NCBI GenBank assembly: GCA_964386435.1
Contig: CAYLSV010000016.1
Span: forward strand, 1-53,654
Length of the DNA: 53,654 bases
Reading direction: 5' to 3'
DNA from: CAYLSV01 sp964386435
GTDB taxonomy: Bacteria; Planctomycetota; Phycisphaerae; Tepidisphaerales; Tepidisphaeraceae
Notes under the pieces: generated by a model
Seen by the model: the letters and a program-made list of their open reading frames with translations, nothing else
Database searches by the model: none
Told to the model about the DNA's origin: nothing
Position numbers and translations under genes: made by a program
Shown here: piece after piece, positions 47,134 to 53,654 of the stretch
Layout: the number at the start of each line of letters is the position of its first letter
Position numbering within the stretch: position 1 is the first letter of the stretch

Positions 47134-47946
47134 TCATCGCAACGCCTCGGGTCGCGGGTGGCGGTAGATGTACGTCCACGCCCCGACCGCCAGGGCGGCC
47201 CCGATGAACGGGGCCGTCAGGTAGATCCACAGATGCTGGAAATCCAGCGCCGCCACCGCCGGGCCGAGGCTGCGGGCCGGGTTCATGCTCGCCCGACACA
47301 CCGGCCCGGCCGCCAGCGCACAAATCCCCACCGTCCCGCCGATGGCAATGCCGGCCATCAGCCCCCGCTCCTTGCTGCCGACGGCGACGCACAGGATGAC
47401 GAACACGAGGGCGAAGGTGAGCACAACCTCGAAGCCGAAGGCGCGGGCGACATCGGCCCCGCTAACGCTGCCCGGCATCTGTGCGAGGATGACGCTCGTT
47501 CCATCATTTAGTGCAGCACGCAGCATAGACGGATCGCCGGGATTGGTTTGCCCAAGATCTGGTAGGCCAAAGAACGAAGCGAGCAGCATCGATGATGCAG
47601 ATGTTGCCGCGACCACTTGAACACTGCTGTAGATCAGGGCATCCTTGCCGCGGAAGCGGCCGCTCATCCAAAAGGCGAAGCTGACGGCGGGGTTGAGGTG
47701 GGCACCGCTGACGTCGCCCAGGGCGTAGATCATCGCCAGCACCACCACGCCCCAGACGATGCCGATGCCGACGTGGCCGACGGCCCCGCCGTACGCCGCG
47801 TCGACGGCCATGCTGCCGCAGCCGAAGAAGATCAGGAGGAACGTCCCGACGAACTCCGCCGCCAACCGCCGCGGCAACGGGATCGGATCACTCGGCACCA
47901 CCGCCGGCGGGGCGTAGTCCAACGTCGCGGGCGGTGAATCCGGCAT
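47134..47946 (-). CDS. aquaporin / MIP family channel
   Basis: The 270-residue channel has six membrane helices and two half-helices with SGAHLNPAVS and CRASMNPARS, the paired NPA motifs. The Arg after the second NPA is the selectivity-filter arginine. The cytoplasmic N-terminus holds TLDYAPPAVVPSDP, almost the same as the N-terminus of the TPR protein at 5776. Water or small neutral solutes are the likely substrates; the filter cannot be fully assigned by eye. It is leaderless-type, with TACGCT 7 nt before the ATG. Confidence 0.92.
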   Translation of the reverse strand: MPDSPPATLDYAPPAVVPSDPIPLPRRLAAEFVGTFLLIFFGCGSMAVDAAYGGAVGHVGIGIVWGVVVLAMIYALGDVSGAHLNPAVSFAFWMSGRFRGKDALIYSSVQVVAATSASSMLLASFFGLPDLGQTNPGDPSMLRAALNDGTSVILAQMPGSVSGADVARAFGFEVVLTFALVFVILCVAVGSKERGLMAGIAIGGTVGICALAAGPVCRASMNPARSLGPAVAALDFQHLWIYLTAPFIGAALAVGAWTYIYRHPRPEALR

Positions 47947-47953
47947 CCGCCGC

Positions 47954-47959
47954 AGCGTA
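47954..47959 (-). promoter_or_regulatory. -10-like TACGCT, leaderless start
   Basis: TACGCT lies 7 nt before the aquaporin ATG and no ribosome site is present. Confidence 0.45.
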
Positions 47960-47970
47960 GTCGAGATCGC

Positions 47971-48035
47971 TAATCTGTGAATGCTGATTGCGGATCTTCC
48001 GAATTCCGAAGTTCAGCATTCAGCAATCAGACATC
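47971..48035. repeat. heptad hairpin element C6
   Basis: The left arm reads GAATGCT, GATTGCG, GATCTTC, CGAATTC. The right arm reads GTTCAGC, ATTCAGC, AATCAGA. The arms pair imperfectly around TTCCGAATTCCGAA. It lies 11 nt past the GNAT gene stop, in the gap upstream of the aquaporin gene. Confidence 0.75.
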
Positions 48036-48045
48036 GACGATGCAC

Positions 48046-48627
48046 TCAGATCCCCTCTTCGCTGCCGTACAGGTCGAGGTAGAACAGCATCATGTCGTTG
48101 CCGCTGGTGGTGCGGGTGGTGCCGTGGCGGAAGCGGAACTTCTCGAACAGCTTGATCGCCGGGCCGCGGTCGATGTGGGTGTCGAGCGTGACCTTCACGC
48201 AGCCGGAGTCGACGCAGTGCCGCACCGCCAGCTCCAACAGCTTGCTGCCCACGCCGCGGCGGCGCAGTTCGGGGCGGACCCGCAATCTCCGGATCTCAGC
48301 GACGCCCGGCTCGTGCTGCTGCACGCCGATCATGCCCACAATGCCATCGTGGTCGGCACAGTCGCGACTTTCGGCGATCCAGAATCCGCTGCGGCCATCG
48401 GCGGGGTAGGCGTGCTCGATGTCGTCGATGTCGAGCCCGGTATCGTTGTCGGCCGCCGCGCCGCCAAGTCGGCCCTCGTCGTACAGCCACCGCACCTGCT
48501 CGGCATCGCCCGGGCGGAACGGCCGGATGTTGATTGGCATCGGCTCCAGGGCGGCCGACTCGTCGGGGATCAGCGGCGTCAACCGGTCGGCGGCGGGGGG
48601 TTGGGCAGACTGGGCAGGTTGACTCAT
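48046..48627 (-). CDS. GNAT-family N-acetyltransferase
   Basis: The 193-residue protein has a Pro/Ala-rich leader of about 30 residues, then a GNAT fold: NIRPFRPGDAEQVRWLYDEG, GMIGVQQHEPGVAEIRRLRV, RPELRRRGVGSKLLELAVRH (acetyl-CoA loop R-R-x-G-V-G), and VTLDTHIDRGPAIKLFEKFR with FRHGTTRT. It moves an acetyl group from acetyl-CoA to an unidentified amine. It is divergent from gmhA. The ATG at 48627 lacks a clear ribosome site. Confidence 0.88.
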   Translation of the reverse strand: MSQPAQSAQPPAADRLTPLIPDESAALEPMPINIRPFRPGDAEQVRWLYDEGRLGGAAADNDTGLDIDDIEHAYPADGRSGFWIAESRDCADHDGIVGMIGVQQHEPGVAEIRRLRVRPELRRRGVGSKLLELAVRHCVDSGCVKVTLDTHIDRGPAIKLFEKFRFRHGTTRTTSGNDMMLFYLDLYGSEEGI

Positions 48628-48801
48628 GACGACGCTCCCGGCATGGCGGCAAGTACCCACCACACCGTCTCGATCTCGGGCTCGGGTTTCCTCGGCCAGA
48701 GCAAGGCGGAGTTGGGGGCGCGCGGCAAGTGCCCGGTTCGCCTCCAGTGTAGGCCCGACAGGCTGCCGCTGCCACGTCAATATGTCGTCGGCGCCGCGGG
48801 C

Positions 48802-48807
48802 TACAGT
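48802..48807 (+). promoter_or_regulatory. -10-like TACAGT, leaderless start of gmhA
   Basis: TACAGT lies 7 nt before GTG 48815 and no ribosome site is present. Confidence 0.4.
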
Positions 48808-48814
48808 GTCGGCG

Positions 48815-49417
48815 GTGCCCTCGCCCGACCCGCAAACCCGCCCGCTGCTCGACGCGGCGGCCCGCGATTGGCACCAACTGGCCGACTCGCTGAACCGGCT
48901 TTCCGAGCCGCTGGACGCACTTTGTCGCATGCTGGCGACGTGCTGGAACGGCGGGGGCAAGCTGCTGGTGTGCGGCAACGGCGGGTCGGCGGCCGACGCG
49001 ATGCACGTGGCCGAGGAGCTGGTCGCTCGCTTTCAGGCCGACCGGCCGGGGCTGGCGGCGGTCAGCTTGACGGACGCGACGGTGCTCACATGTGCCGGCA
49101 ACGACTTCGGGTACGACAAGATTTTCAGCCGGCAAGTCGAGGCGCTCGGGCGGCCGGGCGACGTGCTGCTGCTGCTGTCGACCAGCGGCAACAGCCCGAA
49201 CATCCTTGCCGCCCACGCCGCCGCCGTCGAGCGAAACGTCCGCACCGCGGCCCTGCTCGGCAAAGGCGGCGGCAGGTTGAAGGGGCAATGCGACGTGGAG
49301 TTGATCGTCGAGGCCGACACGAGCCACCGGGTGCAGGAGGTGCACAAATTGCTGTACCACACGATGTGCGAGTGGGCCGACCAGTACGCGTTGGCACGAA
49401 CCGGGGGTGAACGATGA
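48815..49417 (+). CDS. gmhA: sedoheptulose 7-phosphate isomerase (SIS domain)
   Basis: About 200 residues. It starts ADSLNRLSEP-like after a short leader, then LLVCGNGGSAADAMHVAEEL (phosphate-binding SIS loop), SLTDATVLTCAGNDFGYDKI, LLLSTSGNSPNILAAHAAAV and VQEVHKLLYHTMCEW with the Gln/His metal-site pattern. GmhA makes D-glycero-D-manno-heptose 7-phosphate for LPS core heptose. The GTG at 48815 is preferred because TACAGT is 7 nt upstream and the length then matches the family; ATG 48782 would add 11 residues. The TGA overlaps the next ATG. Confidence 0.9.
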   Translation: MPSPDPQTRPLLDAAARDWHQLADSLNRLSEPLDALCRMLATCWNGGGKLLVCGNGGSAADAMHVAEELVARFQADRPGLAAVSLTDATVLTCAGNDFGYDKIFSRQVEALGRPGDVLLLLSTSGNSPNILAAHAAAVERNVRTAALLGKGGGRLKGQCDVELIVEADTSHRVQEVHKLLYHTMCEWADQYALARTGGER

Positions 49418-49917
49418 GTCGAGTCGGCATGCAACTTCAGCAGCACGTGCCGCCGATCTTGTCTGTGCCGAACAAGCCGCGGCGGCTGTCGGTCGGCGGC
49501 CGGTTGCTGGCGGCGGGGGTGGCGGTCTGCTGCCTCGCGGTGCTCATCACGGCCTGCACCATCACCCCGGCCGGCGAGGGGTTTGGCACACACACGCAGC
49601 TCGGCCTCGCCCCGTGCGGCATGCTGGCGAGCACCGGCATCCCGTGCATGACCTGCGGCTACACCACCAGCTTCAGCCACTTTGTTCGTGGGAACCTTCT
49701 GAGCAGCTTGTTCGTCCAACCGGGGGCCACGGTGCTGGCAACGCTCACGGCCGCGGCGGTGTGGATCGGCGGGTACGTTGCCGCCACCGGCCGGCCGGCC
49801 CACCGGCTGCTGCGGCGGCTGCCGTTCGGGTGGACGGTGGCGACGCTGTCGGCCGTCTTCCTGGGCGCGTGGGCCTGGAAGATTTTTCTGACGCTCTCTG
49901 AATTTGACGGCTGGTAA
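49414..49917 (+). CDS. DUF2752 membrane protein
   Basis: The 167-residue protein has three transmembrane helices (LLAAGVAVCCLAVLITACTI, ATVLATLTAAAVWIGGYVA, VATLSAVFLGAWAWKIFLTL). The cysteine motif PCMTCGYTTSF after a first CGM matches the DUF2752 CPxCGxTR signature. The function of this family is unknown. It overlaps gmhA by 4 nt (ATGA), so it is translated together with it. Confidence 0.85.
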   Translation: MSRVGMQLQQHVPPILSVPNKPRRLSVGGRLLAAGVAVCCLAVLITACTITPAGEGFGTHTQLGLAPCGMLASTGIPCMTCGYTTSFSHFVRGNLLSSLFVQPGATVLATLTAAAVWIGGYVAATGRPAHRLLRRLPFGWTVATLSAVFLGAWAWKIFLTLSEFDGW

Positions 49918-49926
49918 AAACTCATC

Positions 49927-50577
49927 ATGCGGATCGCCTTACTTCTTGCCGTGGCCCTGGTGGTCGGCGGCTGCAACATCGTCGGGGCCGTGGCCAGCAA
50001 GATGCCGGCCCGCATCGTGCCCGCGGCCTACGACGGCCTGCCGAACCAGCGGGCGATGGTCATGGTCTACACCGACAGCGGCACGCGGATCGACTTCTCG
50101 CAGCTGGAGCTGGATTTGAACTTCGCCGTCCAGAACAATTTGCTCGCCGCCGGCCAGGAGGGCGTCGGCACGCTGCAGGGCGTGAGCTTTCCGTACCAGC
50201 CGCAGCAGGTCGTGCGGTGGCAGCAGGAGAACCCGTCGAGCCAGTTCCGGCCCGCCGCCGACTGGGCGCCGCGCTTGCCGGTGGACCGGCTGATTTACGT
50301 CGAGGTCGAGGAGTTCGCCACCCGGCCGCCCAACAGCACGCAACTGTTCCTCGGCACCGGCATCGCCAGCGTCTACGTCTACGAAATCGCCGGGCAGGGC
50401 ACGGATCGGCAGGCGGAGCTGGTGTTCCAGGACAACGACGTTCGGGTCACCTTCCCCGAAAGCGCCGGCCAGGAGGGTCGGCCGGATCTGAACGACCCGA
50501 TGGTCTACCGCGGCACCGTCGCGTTGCTGGCCGACGCCGTGGCGACGCGGTTCGTGCCCAAGCCGGAGGAAGATTGA
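49927..50577 (+). CDS. lipoprotein of unknown function
   Basis: The 216-residue protein has signal MRIALLLAVALVVGGCN (lipobox VGGC). The mature protein has AAYDGLPNQRAMVMVYTDSG, then LDLNFAVQNNLLAAGQEGVG and LPVDRLIYVEVEEFATRPPN, then VYVYEIAGQGTDRQAELVFQ. The strand-rich pattern resembles small periplasmic domains of envelope biogenesis lipoproteins, but no family is recognised. Its TGA overlaps the ATG of the next lipoprotein gene (TGATG), so the two are translationally coupled. Confidence 0.78.
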   Translation: MRIALLLAVALVVGGCNIVGAVASKMPARIVPAAYDGLPNQRAMVMVYTDSGTRIDFSQLELDLNFAVQNNLLAAGQEGVGTLQGVSFPYQPQQVVRWQQENPSSQFRPAADWAPRLPVDRLIYVEVEEFATRPPNSTQLFLGTGIASVYVYEIAGQGTDRQAELVFQDNDVRVTFPESAGQEGRPDLNDPMVYRGTVALLADAVATRFVPKPEED

Positions 50578-51194
50578 TGAGCCGTTGGTTCCTGGTACAT
50601 TTGCTCGCGTTGCCGTTGGTTCTCAGCGGGTGCAACATCATCGGCTACGGCATGTACGCCGCCCAGGGCGAGCCGACCCGGCCGGCGGAGTTCGTCGCCG
50701 AGCCCCGGCCGACGTTGGTGATCGTGGAGAACGTGCAGAGCCCCGGCAGCGACATCATCCGCGAGGACCAACTCGCCGGCTACATCCGCAACGAGCTGGA
50801 GGCGGCGGAGCTGTTCCCCGTCGTCCGCCGGGCCGACCTCTCGACGGCGGCAATGATCGACCCGATCGCCGCCGCCCGCCGCGACCCGAGTGAGCGGGGC
50901 CGCGAGGCGGGGGCCGAGCAGGTGGTGCTGGTGGACTTCAAGGGCATGGGCGTGGGCTCGATGGGCGGGGCCGACGTGTTCATCGGCCAAGCGGCGGCGG
51001 AGGTGAGCGTCTTCGACGTCGCCACCGGCGAGAAGCTTTACCCGACGAGCCTCGCCGACGGCCGCCCGGTGTCGGCCAAGACCGAGGCGATCAGCGAGTT
51101 CGCCGACCGCCCCGATGCCGTCGCCGTCGAAGTGCTGCGGCAACTGGCTAGGAACGCGGTCGACCTCTTCCGCGAGTCGGCGATCGCGGAGTGA
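50577..51194 (+). CDS. second lipoprotein of unknown function
   Basis: The 205-residue protein has signal MSRWFLVHLLALPLVLSGCN (lipobox LSGC) and a mature part with PRPTLVIVENVQSPGSDIIR, LAGYIRNELEAAELFPVVRR, GAEQVVLVDFKGMGVGSMGG and VSVFDVATGEKLYPTSLADG. The repeated strand-helix layout suggests a TolB-N-like or CsgG/LpoB-like domain, unconfirmed. The mature start CNIIGYG is very like CNIVGAV of the preceding gene, hinting at an old duplication. It is coupled to the previous gene. Confidence 0.75.
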   Translation: MSRWFLVHLLALPLVLSGCNIIGYGMYAAQGEPTRPAEFVAEPRPTLVIVENVQSPGSDIIREDQLAGYIRNELEAAELFPVVRRADLSTAAMIDPIAAARRDPSERGREAGAEQVVLVDFKGMGVGSMGGADVFIGQAAAEVSVFDVATGEKLYPTSLADGRPVSAKTEAISEFADRPDAVAVEVLRQLARNAVDLFRESAIAE

Positions 51195-51226
51195 AAGCTG
51201 CTCCGAGCGTTCGCTGCGATGCGGTC

Positions 51227-51336
51227 GTCGCTGAAGCCCCCACCGCCTCGTAGAGGCGGGGCTACGCACGCAGTCCGAGCACCTGGCAGAGCATGTGTAG
51301 CCCCGCCTCTGCGAGGCGGAGGCGGCTTCAGCGACG
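51227..51336. repeat. Family A palindromic element
   Basis: Bounded by GTCGCTGAAGCC and GGCTTCAGCGAC. The arms hold CCGCCTC, loop GTA, GAGGCGG and CCGCCTC, loop TGC, GAGGCGG, with AGTCCGAGCA between them. It is the best-preserved copy of the family. It lies between the second lipoprotein gene and the permease gene. Confidence 0.9.
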
Positions 51337-51396
51337 GTGAGGCGGCAAACCACGTCCGGCAGACAGGGTGTCGCTGCGGTCCGAGTAGCCCGCCGC

Positions 51397-51402
51397 TACG
51401 CT
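51397..51402 (+). promoter_or_regulatory. -10-like TACGCT, leaderless start
   Basis: TACGCT lies 8 nt before TTG 51411 and no ribosome site is present. Confidence 0.4.
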
Positions 51403-51410
51403 GTGGCTTC

Positions 51411-52223
51411 TTGAGCGGGATCGAGCTGACAGCATGGGTTGCCGTCGCCCTTGCGGTGACGCTGATTGGCGTGACCAAAAGCGGCTTCGGGGCCGGCGTG
51501 GGGCTCATGATCGTGCCGATGACGGCGATCAGCCTCAGCTTCACCGGCCGCGGCGAGGTGGCGGCGCTGGGGCTGCTGCTGCCGCTCTTGATCCTCGGCG
51601 ATGTCGTCGCCGTTGCCCAGCACCGCGACCACTGGGACTTCTCGGCCATGAAGCGGCTGCTGCCGGCGACGGCGGTGGGCGTCGTCGCCGGCGGGCTGCT
51701 GCTGTGGTGGATCAAGGAGCAGAAGGAGCTCGTCGCCGCCCTCATGCGCATCGAGATCGGCCTCGAATCCATCATCCTCGTCGGCCTCCACTGGTGGCGG
51801 CAGCGGCAGGGGACAACCGAGAAGCTTTGGCCCGAACCTTGGCGCGGCCACGTTTCCGGCGGGTTCGCGGCCATCAGCAGCACCCTCGCCCACGCCGCCG
51901 GCCCGATTATCGCGATGTACCTGCTGCCGCTGAATCTGCAGCGCCGCGTGTTCGTCGCCACGTGCGCGGTCTACTTTTTCTTCGTCAACACCGCCAAACT
52001 TCCCGCCTATTGGCAGGCCGGGCTGTTCGAGGTGATCCGGTGGCAGGACGTCGTGATGTTCGCCCCGCTGGTGCTCGTCGGCGCGGTGCTGGGCCGCTGG
52101 ATCAACCAGCGGATGAGCGACAAGCTGTTCACGAGCCTGGTCTACGGCCTGACCTTCGCCCTGGGCTGGTACGTCCTCGGCAGCGGCTTGTGGACGCTCG
52201 CCCACCAGCTCGGCTGGCGCTGA
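51411..52223 (+). CDS. sulfite exporter TauE/SafE family permease
   Basis: The 270-residue protein has about eight hydrophobic helices in two halves. The first half has TLIGVTKSGFGAGVGLMIVP and LLLPLLILGDVVAVAQHRDH. The second has GGFAAISSTLAHAAGPIIAM, YLLPLNLQRRVFVATCAVYF and LVGAVLGRWINQRMSDKLFT. This repeat of GxxAxxxxxxxGxP-type motifs is the TSUP signature. Members export sulfite, sulfoacetate or other small anions. The TTG start at 51411 is chosen because a TACGCT hexamer is 8 nt upstream and the first helix begins just after; longer versions run into the family A repeat. Confidence 0.85.
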   Translation: MSGIELTAWVAVALAVTLIGVTKSGFGAGVGLMIVPMTAISLSFTGRGEVAALGLLLPLLILGDVVAVAQHRDHWDFSAMKRLLPATAVGVVAGGLLLWWIKEQKELVAALMRIEIGLESIILVGLHWWRQRQGTTEKLWPEPWRGHVSGGFAAISSTLAHAAGPIIAMYLLPLNLQRRVFVATCAVYFFFVNTAKLPAYWQAGLFEVIRWQDVVMFAPLVLVGAVLGRWINQRMSDKLFTSLVYGLTFALGWYVLGSGLWTLAHQLGWR

Positions 52224-52267
52224 ACAAAGAGACTGCGACGCCGCAGTTGGAACGGCTTGAACCCCTG

Positions 52268-52352
52268 AGGTAGCTGCGAGTCGGCGACTCGCAGTCCGGT
52301 CGACGCACAGGGTCCCGCGCCCGGACTGCGACTCGCCGAGTCGCAGCTACCT
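52268..52352. repeat. Family B element with long centre
   Basis: The two outer units have stem CTGCGAGTC, loop GGC or CGA-type, GACTCGCAG, each followed by GTCCGG toward a 20-nt non-palindromic centre. It lies between the convergent permease and oxidoreductase genes and may stop transcription both ways. Confidence 0.85.
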
Positions 52353-52384
52353 TGACCCACAGAACGACGGTGCCGAGGGGCGAC

Positions 52385-53398
52385 TCACATCACCTCCGCC
52401 ACGTCCACCGGGCGGTTTTCCTCCGCGCTCTTTGCGGCGGCGAAGATGATCGCCAGCGTCTTCAGGTTGTCGCGGCCGCTGGTCACCGGTTCGGTGCCGC
52501 TCTTGATGCACTCGTCGAAGTGCCGCAGCACCGCCGCCTGCGACGGCGGGTGATCGGCGATTGGCGTCACCTCGTGTTGCACGTTCTGGCCCCACGGCTC
52601 GCAGCGGCTGACGACGACTTCGTCGGGGCTGCCGTGGCGGTACCGCACGCTGCCGGCCGGGCCTTGCAGGCGCCAATCGGCTTCCCAACTTTCGGCGTCG
52701 CCGTGGGCCGACCAGTCGCCGTGGTAGGTGAAACTGCCGCCGTTGGCGAGGTCGACGATCATCGAAAGGGCCACGCCGTGATCGGCCCAGCTGCCGGGCG
52801 GGTTGAAGCTGCGGGCGTAGACGCGGGTGGCGTCGAGGCTCGTGAAGTGGCGGAACAAATCGACGTGGTGGACGGCCATGTCGATGAGCAGCACGTGCCG
52901 CATCCGGGCGCGGAACGTGCCGCCGAAGTCGCCGGGCAAGTGGAACGTGGCGACAACGTGGTGGATCGGGCCGACCGGCTCGGCGTCGAGGATCGTCTTG
53001 AGCGTCAGCGGCCCGGCGTTCCAGCGGCGGTTCTGGCTGACCATCAGCGTCTTGCCGGCCGCGTCGGCCGCGTCGACGATGGCGCGGGCGTCGGCCATCG
53101 AGTCGGCCAGCGGCTTCTCGATCAGCACGTGCCGATCCGCCGCCAGCGCCGCCTCGGCCATCGCCCGGTGCAAGGGCGGCGGCGTGACGATCAGCACCGC
53201 GTCGCTCTCCACCGCCAACGCCTCGGATAAGTCGCCGAACCTCGGCACGCCCGGCAGCTTCTCCGCCGCCGCCGCCAGCGCCGCCTCGTCGCGATCGACC
53301 ATTGCCACCACTTCGGCGTGCGGCGAACCATGTTCGGCGAAGATGTTGACCCACGACCTGCCATGGCCGCCGACGCCGACCTGGATGATCCGCTGCAT
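52385..53398 (-). CDS. Gfo/Idh/MocA family oxidoreductase
   Basis: The 337-residue protein has an N-terminal Rossmann fold (IIQVGVGGHGRSWVNIF, then VVAMVDRDEAALAAAAEKL), LIVTPPPLHRAMAEAALAAD, the catalytic EKP segment HVLIEKPLADSMADA, QNRRWNAGPLTLKTILDAEP, DMAVHHVDLFRHFTSLDATR and a beta-sheet C-terminal domain. The family uses NAD(P) to oxidise or reduce sugars and inositols. Planctomycetes carry many such genes, and the substrate cannot be told. TAATCT lies 6 nt before the ATG. Confidence 0.92.
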   Translation of the reverse strand: MQRIIQVGVGGHGRSWVNIFAEHGSPHAEVVAMVDRDEAALAAAAEKLPGVPRFGDLSEALAVESDAVLIVTPPPLHRAMAEAALAADRHVLIEKPLADSMADARAIVDAADAAGKTLMVSQNRRWNAGPLTLKTILDAEPVGPIHHVVATFHLPGDFGGTFRARMRHVLLIDMAVHHVDLFRHFTSLDATRVYARSFNPPGSWADHGVALSMIVDLANGGSFTYHGDWSAHGDAESWEADWRLQGPAGSVRYRHGSPDEVVVSRCEPWGQNVQHEVTPIADHPPSQAAVLRHFDECIKSGTEPVTSGRDNLKTLAIIFAAAKSAEENRPVDVAEVM

Positions 53399-53404
53399 GC
53401 CGGC

Positions 53405-53410
53405 AGATTA
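53405..53410 (-). promoter_or_regulatory. -10-like TAATCT, leaderless start
   Basis: TAATCT lies 6 nt before ATG 53398 and no ribosome site is present. Confidence 0.4.
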
Positions 53411-53451
53411 CGCCGCTTGCCAAGTCGGTCGGTGTATCGGACATCAGGTTC

Positions 53452-53654
53452 ATGAGCATCCCACCCAAGACCCCGACGCCGCCACTGGCCAAGCCGCCGC
53501 CAACGCCCGCCGAGGTGCCGGCCGGGCAGCTCGACGGCGAGTTCAAGCGCGCCGCCGCCGACGTGTACCAGTTCCTCAACAGCGACCGCAGCAAGGAGCT
53601 CGGCGAGTTCAAGCGGCTGCAAAGTTGGCTCGGCAAGACGCTGGACGTGAAGGC
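53452..53654 (+). CDS. unknown protein, N-terminal fragment (runs off the right edge)
   Basis: About 67 residues are visible: a Pro/Lys-rich leader (IPPKTPTPPLAKPPPTPAEV) and then a charged helical part (FKRAAADVYQFLNSDRSKEL, then GEFKRLQSWLGKTLDV). No domain can be named from this much. The ATG at 53452 is the first in frame; a weak CAGG lies upstream. It is divergent from the oxidoreductase gene. Confidence 0.5.
   Translation, partial: MSIPPKTPTPPLAKPPPTPAEVPAGQLDGEFKRAAADVYQFLNSDRSKELGEFKRLQSWLGKTLDVK

Overview
The window is GC-rich, gene-dense bacterial chromosome. It most resembles a planctomycete, probably class Phycisphaerae. The clues are a PEP-CTERM protein with a dockerin-like double repeat and NxxGxxAF repeats, a DUF1844 protein, two bactofilins, a type IV pilus locus with two PilB paralogues, and agarase-like and alginate-lyase-like polysaccharide genes. 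The taxonomic call is inference: the only structural RNA gene seen is one tRNA. There are no rRNA genes, CRISPR arrays, phage genes or recognisable transposases.

Layout. 1-5.6 kb: start of clpX, a small membrane protein, a coiled-coil membrane protein with a 49-residue companion, hisS, tig and a DUF1844 gene. 5.8-23.0 kb: a TPR membrane protein, then a flagellar block (FlgN-like chaperone, FlgS-like kinase, an oppositely oriented PEP-CTERM gene, FlgR-like regulator, flgBC-fliEFGHIJ-motE-like-fliK) ending in a SpoIID-like lipoprotein. 23-31 kb: ACT-domain gene abutting tRNA-Thr, a GH43-like protein, greA, atpC, a sugar-nucleotide or uronate dehydrogenase-like protein, L31, a lipoprotein, murF and murE. 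31-39.6 kb: a UvrC-like protein with an eroded nuclease domain, pilB, an S23 four-helix-bundle gene, pilT, a second pilB, lpxA and two bactofilin genes. 39.7-53.6 kb: fusA, a GH-A glycoside hydrolase with a CBM9-like domain, a PL5-like protein, a GT2 enzyme, an aquaporin, a GNAT protein, gmhA, DUF2752, two lipoproteins, a TauE/SafE permease, a Gfo/Idh/MocA oxidoreductase and the start of an unknown gene.

How genes work together. The FlgS-like kinase and FlgR-like regulator would be expected to control the flagellar genes that follow, but the regulator lacks the sigma-54-contacting GAFTGA loop. pilB/pilT/pilB2 drive pilus extension and retraction. murE and murF catalyse successive steps of peptidoglycan precursor synthesis, and lpxA and gmhA point to an LPS-type outer membrane.

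Two genome-wide features stand out. (1) Intergenic gaps carry palindromic elements of several designs. Two are REPIN-like families whose hairpin arms change sequence but stay complementary. A third consists of inverted arrays of degenerate 7-nt units, a different sequence at each locus, always just 3' of a stop codon; one of these arrays encloses the S23 gene between pilB and pilT. (2) About 13 genes have a TANNNT -10-like hexamer only 5-8 nt before the start codon and no Shine-Dalgarno sequence, which suggests widespread leaderless transcripts.
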